A program made the position numbers and the translations under genes. Positions 12,403 through 22,047 of a stretch of 64,000 bases of DNA are shown here, piece by piece. This DNA comes from Pseudoneurospora amorphoporcata. Taxonomy: Eukaryota > Ascomycota > Sordariomycetes > Sordariales > Sordariaceae. The first letter of the stretch is position 1. Each line of letters starts with the position of its first letter. The notes below the pieces were generated by a model. The model ran no database searches, was not told where the DNA came from, and was given only the letters and a program-made list of their open reading frames with translations. The stretch covers positions 63,994 to 127,993 of the forward strand of contig MU859121.1 in assembly GCA_033297205.1 (NCBI GenBank), in the 5' to 3' direction.

Positions 12403-14544
12403 CTATTTGACTCCAATAAAACCAATGCCGCTCCTCGCCACCTTCAGGGCTTGACGCAGAGCCTGATCCTCCCTGTCCGTCCATTGCACACTAAGCTGGT
12501 CCCACTTAGAGCCAGGCGTGTTGTACTCCTTCTTGAACTGGGCCTGCATAGCCTGCAGACGGCTCATCTCGCGTGGGTCGCCGGTACCGGTGTAGACGAT
12601 GAAGGCCGTGCAGGGCGGGAGGTTGTCGTAGATGCGCTTCAACCGTTCGCCGAGCATCTTGAGGCAGGTTTCGAGGGGCGATACGACGACGTCATCTTCC
12701 TTTTCTTCCTCCTTCTCGTTTCCCTCCTTCTCAGCTGGCGGGCCACCGGCATCCTCGGGCACGAGCTTGTTCCGGTTCCACCACCCTTGGAGAGCCTCGA
12801 GCTCACGCATGCGCGCCCAGACGAAGTCGACGCCGCCGCCGGGGACTTCGAGGCCATCGGGATCGCCCTTGACCGCGCGGAGGATACCAGCTTCGACCTC
12901 GGCGTCGGACTTGCAGGAAATTGTGACGGTGGCGGCGTTGCCGGCGCTTCTGCTCACGTCACCCCAGTCAATAGCCGCGCTGGTCTTGCCAACGGGAGCC
13001 CCGCCTGTGGCCTCCGGACCAGCGGTTGAGCGATATGCTGTGCCAGCGCGAGCGAGGCGCTTGAAAAGGTTCTCGCCCTGGCTCTCTCCAGCACCCCATG
13101 CCTTGCCCTTTTCGCACTTCCTCTTGACCAGGTCGAGACATGTCTTGGCGTCTTCGATACTGTCATGTCCAGCCTCACCGGCCTTTTGAACTTCGCGGTT
13201 GAGGAACTTTTGTGCAAGGTACTTCAACGATTGTTTGAGAGGGAAGCCACGAGGGTGGGGGAAGAGAAGCGAGGTGTCGACGATGAAGGGGTGAGCGAGC
13301 TTAAGAGCCTTAAGATCAGAATCAAGCGAATGACCGAGGAGGATCGACTTGGGGCCAAGAATGCCGAGCAAGCGGGCCTGGATATCTTTCAGTGTCGTGT
13401 TAACAGGGTCGATCATCTCCTTGGTGATACCTGAGAACCGTGTCACATAGTCAATGATAGGCTTGTCCGGCTTGACGAGTTCGTCGAGAACAACGCTGCC
13501 GTCCCAAGCAACCAAGCTGATTCTGGTAAGTGAATACTCGGCCTCACCGGTCACACACATCTCGCAATCGAGGGCGTAGACTTCCCGGCCTGCGGTGACA
13601 CTGCCCTGCTGCACGTCGCCCTCGGGGACCTTTCCGTCCTCAAGATTCTCGATTCTTGTGTGGACCCAGCCTTCAGGATCCTTGAAATTATCTCTCTTTT
13701 CCCCTGGCTTAAGCATAGCTGGGTGAACGGGGAAGCCGTTTTCCATCAGCTCCTCGTTGCTGGCCAAGAACTCGGTAATGCGTGTTCGTTGGTTCTTCCA
13801 GCCGTTGGGCTCGGATGCGGGCTGGACGCCCACTCCCTTGTTCTTCGGGACGGGCGCGGTAAGCATTGCCTGCATCGGCGAGTGCAGCTTGCCATACTTG
13901 TCGTCACCTGGAGCTTTTACAGGCCACAAATGCGGGAACATGTCGGCGAAGGGCTGTAGTACTTCGGGCAGCAGCTCCTTCTTGAGCTCGCGTGGATAGT
14001 ACTCATCAGGATCGGGCGCGCCCCCAGAAGTCGCTTGACCAGGAGGGGGGCCGGTGTAGGCCGCAAAGTCGAGACCCTTCTTGAACATGGCCTCATCGAG
14101 GCCCGGTACCATGACAGCCACGATCTTTCTGAACTCGGGGCGATGCTTAACGGACACCCATTGCGGGGCAGCACCATCGGCAAAAATGTACAGGATCAGA
14201 TCGCGCAGAGAAGAAACGTTGATCTTGGAGAAAAGCCTGGCCTGGGTCGAGAAGTGGATGCCGGGATAGCGTTTTGATTCTTGACCAGGAATCTTCTTAA
14301 ACTTCTTTACTGGCCGGCCATTTTCGATGGTCTGCCAACCGCCACCGTCCTCGTTGTCATCTTCGGGGCACGGGCGTTTAAGACTGTCCGATGATGTGGT
14401 TGGCGTCAATTCACTGTCTGTCGGGGCAGTTGAAAGCTGAATGCTGGTATTTTCGGTGTCAATGGCCATAGAGTCGCCCTGGAAGGTGGCCAAGGCAGCC
14501 GCAATGCCGCGCTGACCTTTGTTCTTGTTCTTTTTTTTGCCCAT
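12403..14544 (-). CDS. RNA exonuclease of the REX1/RNH70 type (DEDDh family)
   Basis: A single-exon gene of 713 residues. The start is the ATG at 14544, giving a Lys/Asn-rich N-terminus (MGKKKNKNKGQ) suited to nuclear or nucleolar import; an in-frame ATG 60 bases upstream is possible. Residues from about 323 to 480 form a DEDDh exonuclease domain: YALDCEMC holds the first Asp-Glu pair, LLGHSLDSDLKAL the second Asp, and HDSIEDAKTCLDL the His and final Asp. All catalytic residues are present. In yeast, Rex1 trims 3' ends of 5S rRNA and tRNA precursors. The long N-terminal part and the C-terminal region after the nuclease (DVSRSAGNAATVTI...) fit the larger filamentous fungal homologues. Another Rex subclass is possible; nuclease function is near certain. 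Confidence 0.9.
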   Translation of the reverse strand: MGKKKNKNKGQRGIAAALATFQGDSMAIDTENTSIQLSTAPTDSELTPTTSSDSLKRPCPEDDNEDGGGWQTIENGRPVKKFKKIPGQESKRYPGIHFSTQARLFSKINVSSLRDLILYIFADGAAPQWVSVKHRPEFRKIVAVMVPGLDEAMFKKGLDFAAYTGPPPGQATSGGAPDPDEYYPRELKKELLPEVLQPFADMFPHLWPVKAPGDDKYGKLHSPMQAMLTAPVPKNKGVGVQPASEPNGWKNQRTRITEFLASNEELMENGFPVHPAMLKPGEKRDNFKDPEGWVHTRIENLEDGKVPEGDVQQGSVTAGREVYALDCEMCVTGEAEYSLTRISLVAWDGSVVLDELVKPDKPIIDYVTRFSGITKEMIDPVNTTLKDIQARLLGILGPKSILLGHSLDSDLKALKLAHPFIVDTSLLFPHPRGFPLKQSLKYLAQKFLNREVQKAGEAGHDSIEDAKTCLDLVKRKCEKGKAWGAGESQGENLFKRLARAGTAYRSTAGPEATGGAPVGKTSAAIDWGDVSRSAGNAATVTISCKSDAEVEAGILRAVKGDPDGLEVPGGGVDFVWARMRELEALQGWWNRNKLVPEDAGGPPAEKEGNEKEEEKEDDVVVSPLETCLKMLGERLKRIYDNLPPCTAFIVYTGTGDPREMSRLQAMQAQFKKEYNTPGSKWDQLSVQWTDREDQALRQALKVARSGIGFIGVK

Positions 14545-14911
14545 GATCACTGCGCTTCCTCTGGACGGAGTGTGACTTGAAAACCCCACGGAAGTGCAAG
14601 GCAATAGATATGGTAAAAGAGAGGCTATTAGGGAGTAAAAGTAAAACGGAGCTGTTCAAGTTTTAAATTGAGGAAACCATGGAAGTGGACGTCTGAAGTT
14701 GAAGTCATTGCAAGCCGAAAAGACGACCCTTGTTCGTGCCTGCCAACCCCAGGCACGCTAGGATTAGTGGAGCGTTGCAGGCAGAGCCCCACTCAATGTG
14801 GCTTGTTCCGTTGTCACTTTCACAGCCAAGCCACATCTTTCCCTAAAGAAGGTGGCGCCTGCCACTTTTGGTCCCTGCCAAGACCGTCCCTGTTATCAAA
14901 CGACTTATACG
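14545..14911. other. Divergent promoter region between RNA exonuclease and Mis18-like genes
   Basis: A 367-base shared upstream region of two divergently transcribed genes. No further features recognised. Confidence 0.5.
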
Positions 14912-16281
14912 ATGGCTCCTTCCGTTGTTCAAGTGAGCGTCCAACTCTCCCATGATGTGAAGTATAAGATATCCAAGCGCACAAGAAATATCCTAGCTAT
15001 TTCCACCTCATCTCGAACTTTGTTTCTGCGCAGGCAAATATCCCTACCCTCTTCGACACCGTGCTCCGATACGCAAAGCATCACCTCAATCAACCCTTCG
15101 TGCCCCAAGGGAAACCCGCGAATTCTTTCATGAGACTCGACTTATTATCATCATCGAGTTCATATTTCGCCATGGAAGTGGTAATGTGCTCTTGCGAGAA
15201 ATGTGGGAAGAAAATAGGCAGCTTCATCAACTTGTGGATAGAACTCAACGGCAACGCTGGGGGTTTCATTAGTCCCATTATCGGATCAGATGACGCCAGG
15301 GGATTCCGTCACGGAAGAAAATATTACGGAGTGCAGGGAACTTTATTCGAAAAATGGTAAATGCATACCCATCAAGCACTCTATTGGTGACGCTGTTACT
15401 TACTCGTGTGCGTTTTAGTCGACTGCAATACCTATCATGTGTTGGTTGTGACGCGCTGCTTGGGGAGAAATGCGTCGAAACGCCCATGAACCATGTGCTA
15501 GCCAGGTAAGTTAAATATGATTGTCAGCGGTGAGGTGAGGCATCGAAGTTAATGCCTAACAGAACGTTATAGAAACCAGATCCTGTTCTTCGAGTGCTCA
15601 TTGGCACTACCCACCAACGCGGGCAAGAAAGAATATTTCGTGATCCAACGCCTCCTCGACTACGACGAGCCATCTACAGTCAGCACAGTCACCTCGGCCG
15701 AGACACCTGAGCTGACGGCCGTTTGGCGCCAGGTCTCTGACCTCCAAGATCAAGTTGATATCTTAACGTCAAAAGCTAACAAAAGCGTTTCTGCCACCGA
15801 CCATGAGAATGAAGTTGCAACACTTAGTGCCGAAAACGCAGACTTGAGACGCCTCTTGAGCAACAGGGGCTCCATCAACAACCCAGAAAGGAGCTCTCCA
15901 TCAAGGGAGCTGGATGTTCTCACAAGTAACATCGCCAAGATAGGCAACCGTGCCAGCCAGGTCGAAACCCTGCAGATGGAGTTCGAGATCCTCAAGGGCA
16001 GGGTGGAACGGCTCGAGGCTGACCAGCAAACTGGCAGAAGGCAAAACCCACCACGAGCTTCTGGGGCTAAAGATATGTCGCCGTACATCTCCCAGTCCTC
16101 TACATCCCGGAAACGGACATTGTCTGAGGCAGGGCTTTCTGAGACAGACCTCGCAGCAAACTTGCCTGTTACTTCTTTCAGCCCATACACACCGCTCCTC
16201 GATACGTCGCCTGTTGGCCGCGCTCGACGCGGGTGGACTAAGAGACGCACTGCCGGAAAGGCGTCAGAGTCCTCGGCCTAG
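14912..16281 (+). CDS. Mis18/Yippee-fold zinc-binding protein with coiled coil (putative kinetochore factor)
   Basis: I infer four exons, 14912-14932, 15034-15356, 15419-15505 and 15573-16281, which give 379 residues. The introns are GTGAGC...GCGCAG, GTAAAT...TTTTAG and GTAAGT...TTATAG, and phases agree at every junction. The spliced protein has two zinc-knuckle pairs, CEKCGKKIG near residue 64 and CVGCDALLG near 122, about 55 residues apart. A Cys-bearing strand (FFECSLAL) follows. This is the spacing of the Yippee/Mis18 fold, and neither knuckle pair is complete without splicing. The second half contains a coiled coil (ELTAVWRQVSDLQDQVDI... and a later METLQMEFEILKGRVERLE-like heptad region). 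Mis18 proteins have this arrangement and license CENP-A loading at centromeres. A Yippee-like protein of other function is the alternative. Confidence 0.65.
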
Positions 16282-16355
16282 GCTGGCAAAGGCATCGAAT
16301 AAGAATAAGGAGCGTGGTCACGGAAGGAGCGACTGATTGGGTTTCCATATTGAAC

Positions 16356-18174
16356 TCATTTGCGAGCCAGGCTTTTGTTGTCTCCCAGCTCAGCCTCGAT
16401 AATCTCGACCGCGAAACTCGCGAGCTGCTTGATCGGCTTGAGCACAACGTTCTCCCAGAAAGCCTTGCTCACAGGATCTTCCAAATTGTCTGCCCAATGT
16501 TTGACCATAGCGGCCTCCTTTTCGTCGCGGTCCTGCAGATCTCCGATATCGCGCAACATTTCTTCGGTTCCGAACATAACGTCCCACGATGCCACGCCTC
16601 CTATGACACCGTTCTGCCTGACCAGCCGAAGGATGACCTCGGTCAGAGAAACTATATCGACGGTTGCCAGAACCCCAATAACACCCTCGTGGTCGCAGTA
16701 CCGAGCAAGATCGCCGCTATAGGTTAGATCTCCCGCCGCGGACAGGAGCTTTGCCATTGTCATCAGAGTTTTGACCCTGAACGGCGCGAATGATTCAGGG
16801 TATTTGAAGGGCCAGGATTCCACCGCAAGGAAGCAGTGCAGAGGAAGCGCCTTGGCCAACGTGGTACGGTTAGATCCCCACATGGTAGCTAGGTTGAGAA
16901 TCGTAGCAGGAAGGGGATCGATAGCCCACAACTGAGCGTCGATAAGAGGTTTGCAAAGCTTCCACTTGGCTCGAGCAAGGTCAATAGGATCCCCCTGACC
17001 CATTACCGTCAGCTCCATACATTTCCAATGTATTTCCTCGATCTTCGATTTTGGTACTTTCTTTGATCTTTCAATGTAAGCAGGAACCAGGCTGGTGACG
17101 TCCGGCTGGAAGGTGGCAGAATTCAGCCATTTAACACCTGGAGAGACTCCGCAAGCCTGGATCACTTCGTAGACATTCAAGTCGTCTTTGCAACGAATAC
17201 AGTTGCACTGGAAGTGGTAGAGTCGAAGACTCTCTTGCCTTGCACGGCGAGGGGCGGTGTGGTCTGGTTGATAGAGTTAGATTCAGAAAGATTAACCACA
17301 AAGTCAGGGGGTACCATACCGATATAAGAAATCAGAATCTCGTCGCCCGGTTCAATATCCCGTTCCGCTTTGAGAAAAGCCTTGCGCTTCTCGAAAGTGA
17401 TGTACGCATTTGGCACGCAAGAGTGATTCACCATAGAAAGACTAGGGTGAAGATAAATGCCGGCCTGTCCCGTGTCGGCATCAAACCGGTTGAACGCATT
17501 CGTTTGGATCTAAACACCGCGCCAGTCAGCTCCCACGTCGTTTTGACAGTCTTCCCCATCAGACTCACCTTGCAAAGCACCTCCATAGCCTGCTTCAACG
17601 TCTCATCGCTCTGCAACAAACCCGCATAAACCACCGCCCCGGTAGCCTGCAACTCAAAATCCTTCCACAGCTCCTCATCAGTCTTGAACCCCTCCGCATT
17701 ACTCTCCAACGTGCCCCCCGGTCCAAACGCCTTAGCAACCTCCCCGTCTCCGGCTTTCAACAACAAAATGACCTGCGCTACCGCCCGCACGGGAGTCGGC
17801 ACCCAATCTTTGCCCGTCCGCTCCCGGATCCGCTTGAACATCTTGCACTCGGCCTTGTGCACTAGCTTCCAGTGCTGCCGCTGGCACTCGGCGTTGCAGT
17901 ACACGGCCGCCTTGCAGCCTGTGCACGCCTTGCAGGCCCGCGGCCCGGCTTCCACGTCGCCCTCGAACTCAATCGTCCCGCTGACGTAGAGGCAGTAGTT
18001 GCAGGTGGTCCGCATGTTGGCGTCGTCGGGGAGAGCAAGCAGAGGGTTGTCGATAATGGCGACGGTTTCGCCGGCGCCGAAGCGCTCGGTGGAGAAGACG
18101 GTGCGGCCCCGGTCGAGGCCGGGGACACCGCCAATGCGGGTTTTGGGGATCGGAGGTGGGTTCGTGGACGCCAT
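16356..18174 (-). CDS. SET and MYND domain protein (SMYD-like lysine methyltransferase)
   Basis: Exons 18174-17569, 17509-17320 and 17263-16356 (introns GTGAGT...TTTAG and GTATGG...ACCAG) give 567 residues. The SET domain is split by a MYND zinc finger, as in SMYD enzymes. The first SET part contains RGRTVFSTERFGAGE. The MYND finger spans about residues 58-110, with CNYC, CKACTGC and the YCNAECQRQHWKLVHKAEC region. The second SET part contains the NHSC motif (MVNHSCVPNA, near residue 230) and ISYID. The post-SET cysteines follow (FQCNCIRC, near 288). The two introns restore the ISYIDHTAPRR junction, which strongly supports the model. The C-terminal 270 residues are helical, as in SMYD proteins. 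It should transfer methyl groups from S-adenosylmethionine to lysine; the substrate is unknown. It ends 74 bases from the convergent Mis18-like gene. Confidence 0.92.
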
Positions 18175-18774
18175 GGTGGTGCTCTTCCGGTTGGTTCAAG
18201 TTGGGGTTGTTGATGAAGTGAAGAGAGTGTGTAGGTGTTGGAGGTTGCTAGGGTGACCGTTTCGCTGTATGTGGTGTGAAAAGTTGAAGTGCCAATGATA
18301 GTGGCGACTGGCGAGAGAGGTCGAAGAGAACGGAAGGGTGAATTGCCGCTTCCCGTGAAATTTCCCGGTAGACCGAATAAGCCGCTACGCCCAGTAATGC
18401 TCTGCTCTAGAACAAGAAATCAGTTCGAGATTTTGCTCCGCGATGGATGTTGTCATGGAAAAAAGTGAAGTTGTTGTCAGGCGAAAGTGAAGTCGCTGTT
18501 TACTAGGATTCCGGGGGGCATGCACCCCGCCTGCAGCGAACAGAAAGTGAACCCCTGAAGCCCGCAAAATTCTGCCTCACGGAGCTGCTCTCATAGCGGG
18601 GCAACCACCATCGTTGCTGCCGGCCCTCGTGGCCGCCCGATGGACTGGGACCTCATTCAAACAACGACTGCACATTCTACTTTCAACACCATATCGCCCC
18701 TTTGATACACTCTTTCACACCCTCTTTCACCCTGAACCTTTCCTCTCTTTACTAAACACTTCAAGTAACCAAAA
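18175..18774. other. Divergent promoter region between SET-MYND and prefoldin 5 genes
   Basis: A 600-base shared upstream sequence of two divergent genes. Pyrimidine-rich tracts precede the prefoldin start. No gene recognised. Confidence 0.5.
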
Positions 18775-20126
18775 ATGTCCGGCAAGCAAGAAGGAGGTAA
18801 GCATTCTCTCCGCTCCCGGTTCCTCCTTTCGATCAAGCTTCATCCTCCCCATAGCTGCTCAAGCTCATGCTCGGGCAGCTCTAACCTTTACCCCTGCCCC
18901 TTTTCACCCACCCCCTCCTCCCACTTCACCCCCCTTTACCACCACCAACCTCACCTCAAGCTTCATCCTCCCTTCAAGCTTCACAGACCAAAACTAACGA
19001 GACCTCCTAGTCAACATCGAGAGCCTCAGCGCTCAACAACTCACCGCCGTCAAGAAGCAGCTTGACGAGGAAGTCGAGCACCTGACGGCCTCGTACACGC
19101 AGCTGGCTGCGGCGCAGGCCAAATTTAAGGAGTGCTTGCGGATTGTGCAGACGGGGAGCAGTTCTTTCGATGGTATGTTGTGTTTCGCCCCTGTTTACCT
19201 CCCTATCTGGGCTTGTCCTACGTTCGTTGCACTCCTTCCATCTGGGTCTTAGTGGTAGACGGGATGGGACGGTGTGTATGGAGTGGATAGGCTGTGATCA
19301 GAAATTACCGGGACTTGGACAATGAGCAAAGGGGTCAGTGATGGAGATGGCTTATGTCAAGCTTCCAGCTGACAACCAACCTATCTCTCGTTGACTTCGT
19401 CTCAGTCTCGAGACCTTTTCTTCGAAAACCCCGCCCTTTCCTATGATCCTATTCATCCCACTTACAACCAGAAACAAACGTCTACACCTCCTCCTACTTC
19501 CATCCACTCATCTCATGGTCTTGCCACCACGTCCTCCACCTCCCCACGCCCCGCAACTCCATTTCCTCACATCCAACCACTACACTTTCATCGCATCTCC
19601 TATTTACTACCGTACAACCCCTCCAGAGTTTGACTCCGTTCTTCCCGATCCAAGCCCAGATCAATGTCTACCCTTCAGTCATGGTTACCGCTAACAAGGG
19701 TCCTCTCAACAGATAACAAAGACATTCTCGTGCCCCTCACCAACTCCCTCTATGTCAAGGGCAAGCTCTCCAACCCCGACCGCGTAATCGTCGATGTTGG
19801 TACTGGTTTCTACGTCGAAAAGGTACGTCTCTCCACACGATAACAACTACATGTTACTGAATGGAACCATTTAGGACACCAGGAGTGCCACTGAGTTCTA
19901 CGATGCCAAGGTCAAGGAACTTGGCGCCAACATTCAGAACCTGGAAGCTATTGTCCAGGGAAAGACTAACAACCTCCGCGTGGTGGAAGAAGGTACGACA
20001 TTCTCCTCTCTTCCTCGGGCTGGCCGCGTATTGCTATCATGACAGTTTTACTGACAAGAATCAACTTTAGTCTTGAGGCAGAAGGTGATGGCACAAGGAG
20101 CTGGACCTGCATCGGCACAGGCATAG
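18775..20126 (+). CDS. Prefoldin subunit 5
   Basis: Five exons, 18775-18796, 19011-19172, 19713-19822, 19875-19992 and 20071-20126, give 155 residues. Junctions use GTAAGC, GTATGT, GTACGT and GTACGA donors with CTAG, ACAG, TTAG and TTAG acceptors, and all phases match. The protein is an alpha-type prefoldin subunit: an N-terminal helix (SLSAQQLTAVKKQLDEEVEHL), a central beta hairpin region (DILVPLTNSLYVKGKL and VGTGFYVEK), and a C-terminal helix (EFYDAKVKELGANIQNLEAI). Prefoldin is a cytosolic hexamer that delivers unfolded actin and tubulin to the CCT chaperonin. The length is typical. The first exon is only 22 bases, and the second intron (540 bases) is unusually long for this window. Confidence 0.94.
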
Positions 20127-20399
20127 AGGAGAATCTAACTTGTCATTGTGTGAAGCAAAAAAACGAAACAAACTAAAGACAGGGCATGGCTACTTGATGA
20201 AAGCCTTCTATCTACTTGCCCATCCGTTAAACCCGTTGAGAATTATTCTACCGAAGCACCCGACGCACCTATATATCTGAAGAACTGTCCCGCGGCCTTA
20301 CGCTCAGCAGCAAAACCTTCTCGCTCGAACTACTACTCCAGCCCTTGACATTTCACTGACACTTTTCCATCCATGCAAATGTCGGCAGCCCATGTCTGT

Positions 20400-22047
20400 C
20401 TAAACAATCTTATCCAGCAACGTCTGAACCTTCCCAACCCAGTGCAGCAAGGCATCAATTGGTTCGAGATCCCTAGTGGGGTCAGCGGGCGACATAGATG
20501 ACTCGAAAAACTGCTCTGGGAACGCCGCCCAAGGCCGTGGTCCGGTTGAGACGTCCGCCTTGCCCATGTTGTCGTCCCACTCCGGTCGATACATGTTAAC
20601 GCTCACGCCAGTGACCGGCTCTTGAGGTTGTCTCTTGGTGCTTGCCGACAGAGTGCTCCACTGTTGGTAAAGAGAAACCTCTACGAGATAGTCCTTGTTG
20701 AGATAATAGGACCAAGTCGTTTTACCGATGACCGCCTCAATGTGGTTGGCCTGTGCGAAGGACGCTGCAACGTAGGGCTCAATACACTTAGCGTTTTGGC
20801 GAATCCTGATACCGTTGCTAAGTGTACGCTGATCGAGTGGAAGTTTACTATCGATCTCGTCGATCGGAGACTCGACTTTCAGGACCCAATCAAGATTTCT
20901 AGGAAGTATTGGTATCTCGACAAGATTATAAAAATTGAGTAGGGCACCGAAGTGATAAAGATGTGCGACTTACTTGTCTGGGCATGACGAGGCGATCTCG
21001 ATACTACGGTGGCTCTTCTCTCGATGGAAGACGTTCAATAAGCCGAAAGTAAAACCACTATCTTGGTTTTCATCGACGCTGACTTCGAGGTTGACGTTCT
21101 TCGTTGTTACAATTACGAAGTTCTCCGTGGCTTGAGGGTCTCCAAAGTCTGGATCGAGGGAAAAGGCTTGTTGGATCTTCTCGCGCATTGGTTCGCCACC
21201 TAGTCTGAGCATTGTTAGATTTCAATGCCCTGGGAAAGCAAGCAATGCAGAAGAAACACAGAAGGGAATACAGATGCGAAGAAGACTAGAAGGGAAAGAC
21301 ACCATGGTATACACGTACCTCATCTCCATGTAGGAAGTTCCTCTGCTGGTCACCCTGCGAGCCAATCTCGAGAACTCATCGAGCGTATAGCTTGTGATAC
21401 CCCTCTTGCGTTCTTTGAAGAACAACTTCCCAAAAGCGATCCGCATGCGCATTCTGTTGGGAGAATACCGCAGGCCATCACCCACGCGGACCATCGTAGT
21501 ACTGAGATTGTTCTTGTAAGCTTGGGCAGCCAAGGAATCAGGCACCTCGGTAGGGGCAGTGGGCGGCGCGACTGGTCGAAACCATGTGGTTCCGGGGCTC
21601 TCCCGGAGAAGTATCCGTGTGACACGTTTGTCACTGGGCGGGGCGACGAGTACCGAATCTTGCCAGACTGTTGCATGTCCATCACGAAGTATCAAGCTCC
21701 TCATGATGCTGCCCATGGCAGCCCTGGCAACTTTGGGAGAAGCAGCGGAGATCTGGATGGGATCTTCCGGTCCTGTGAGGCGGATCCTGACACCATGTTG
21801 ATCTTCTATTTGTCCTAAGATCGTCTTGAGCTCTCGGTCCTGGTCGTCCACAATGCGAAAGCCACGGGTTGGGACCAGCAAGTCCATCTGCGGAAGGCGG
21901 TATTAGCATGTGTGGTGTGGAGATAGAAGAAAACTGATAGGTACTCACCTGAATACTCAAAACCTCCGACCCTTGACCGCAGTGTTGGGAAGACGACGAT
22001 GTCCCAGAATGAGAGGTAGGCAGTCGCGGTACAGTGATGTGCGACAT
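20400..22047 (-). CDS. Conserved fungal protein with KH-like segment, function unknown
   Basis: Exons 22047-21949, 21887-21319, 21204-20974 and 20898-20400 join with matching phases. Donors are GTGAGT, GTACGT and GTAAGT; acceptors are CGCAG, CTCAG and CCTAG. The product is 465 residues. I cannot name the family with certainty. Residues from about 34 to 95 (TILGQIEDQHGVRIRL ... IQISAASPKVARAAMGSIMRS) have the beta-alpha-alpha-beta look of a KH fold, but a canonical GxxG loop is missing. This suggests a degenerate RNA-binding module. The middle and C-terminal parts show mixed alpha/beta character and no catalytic motif. There is no signal peptide or membrane segment. It converges on the prefoldin 5 gene, with 273 bases between the stops. 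Confidence 0.75.

Noticed and set aside
19330..19380. Possible C/D-box snoRNA in the long prefoldin 5 intron (GTGATGG and CTGA boxes)
   Set aside because: The C box deviates from consensus, the boxes are only about 35 bases apart, and the terminal stem is weak.
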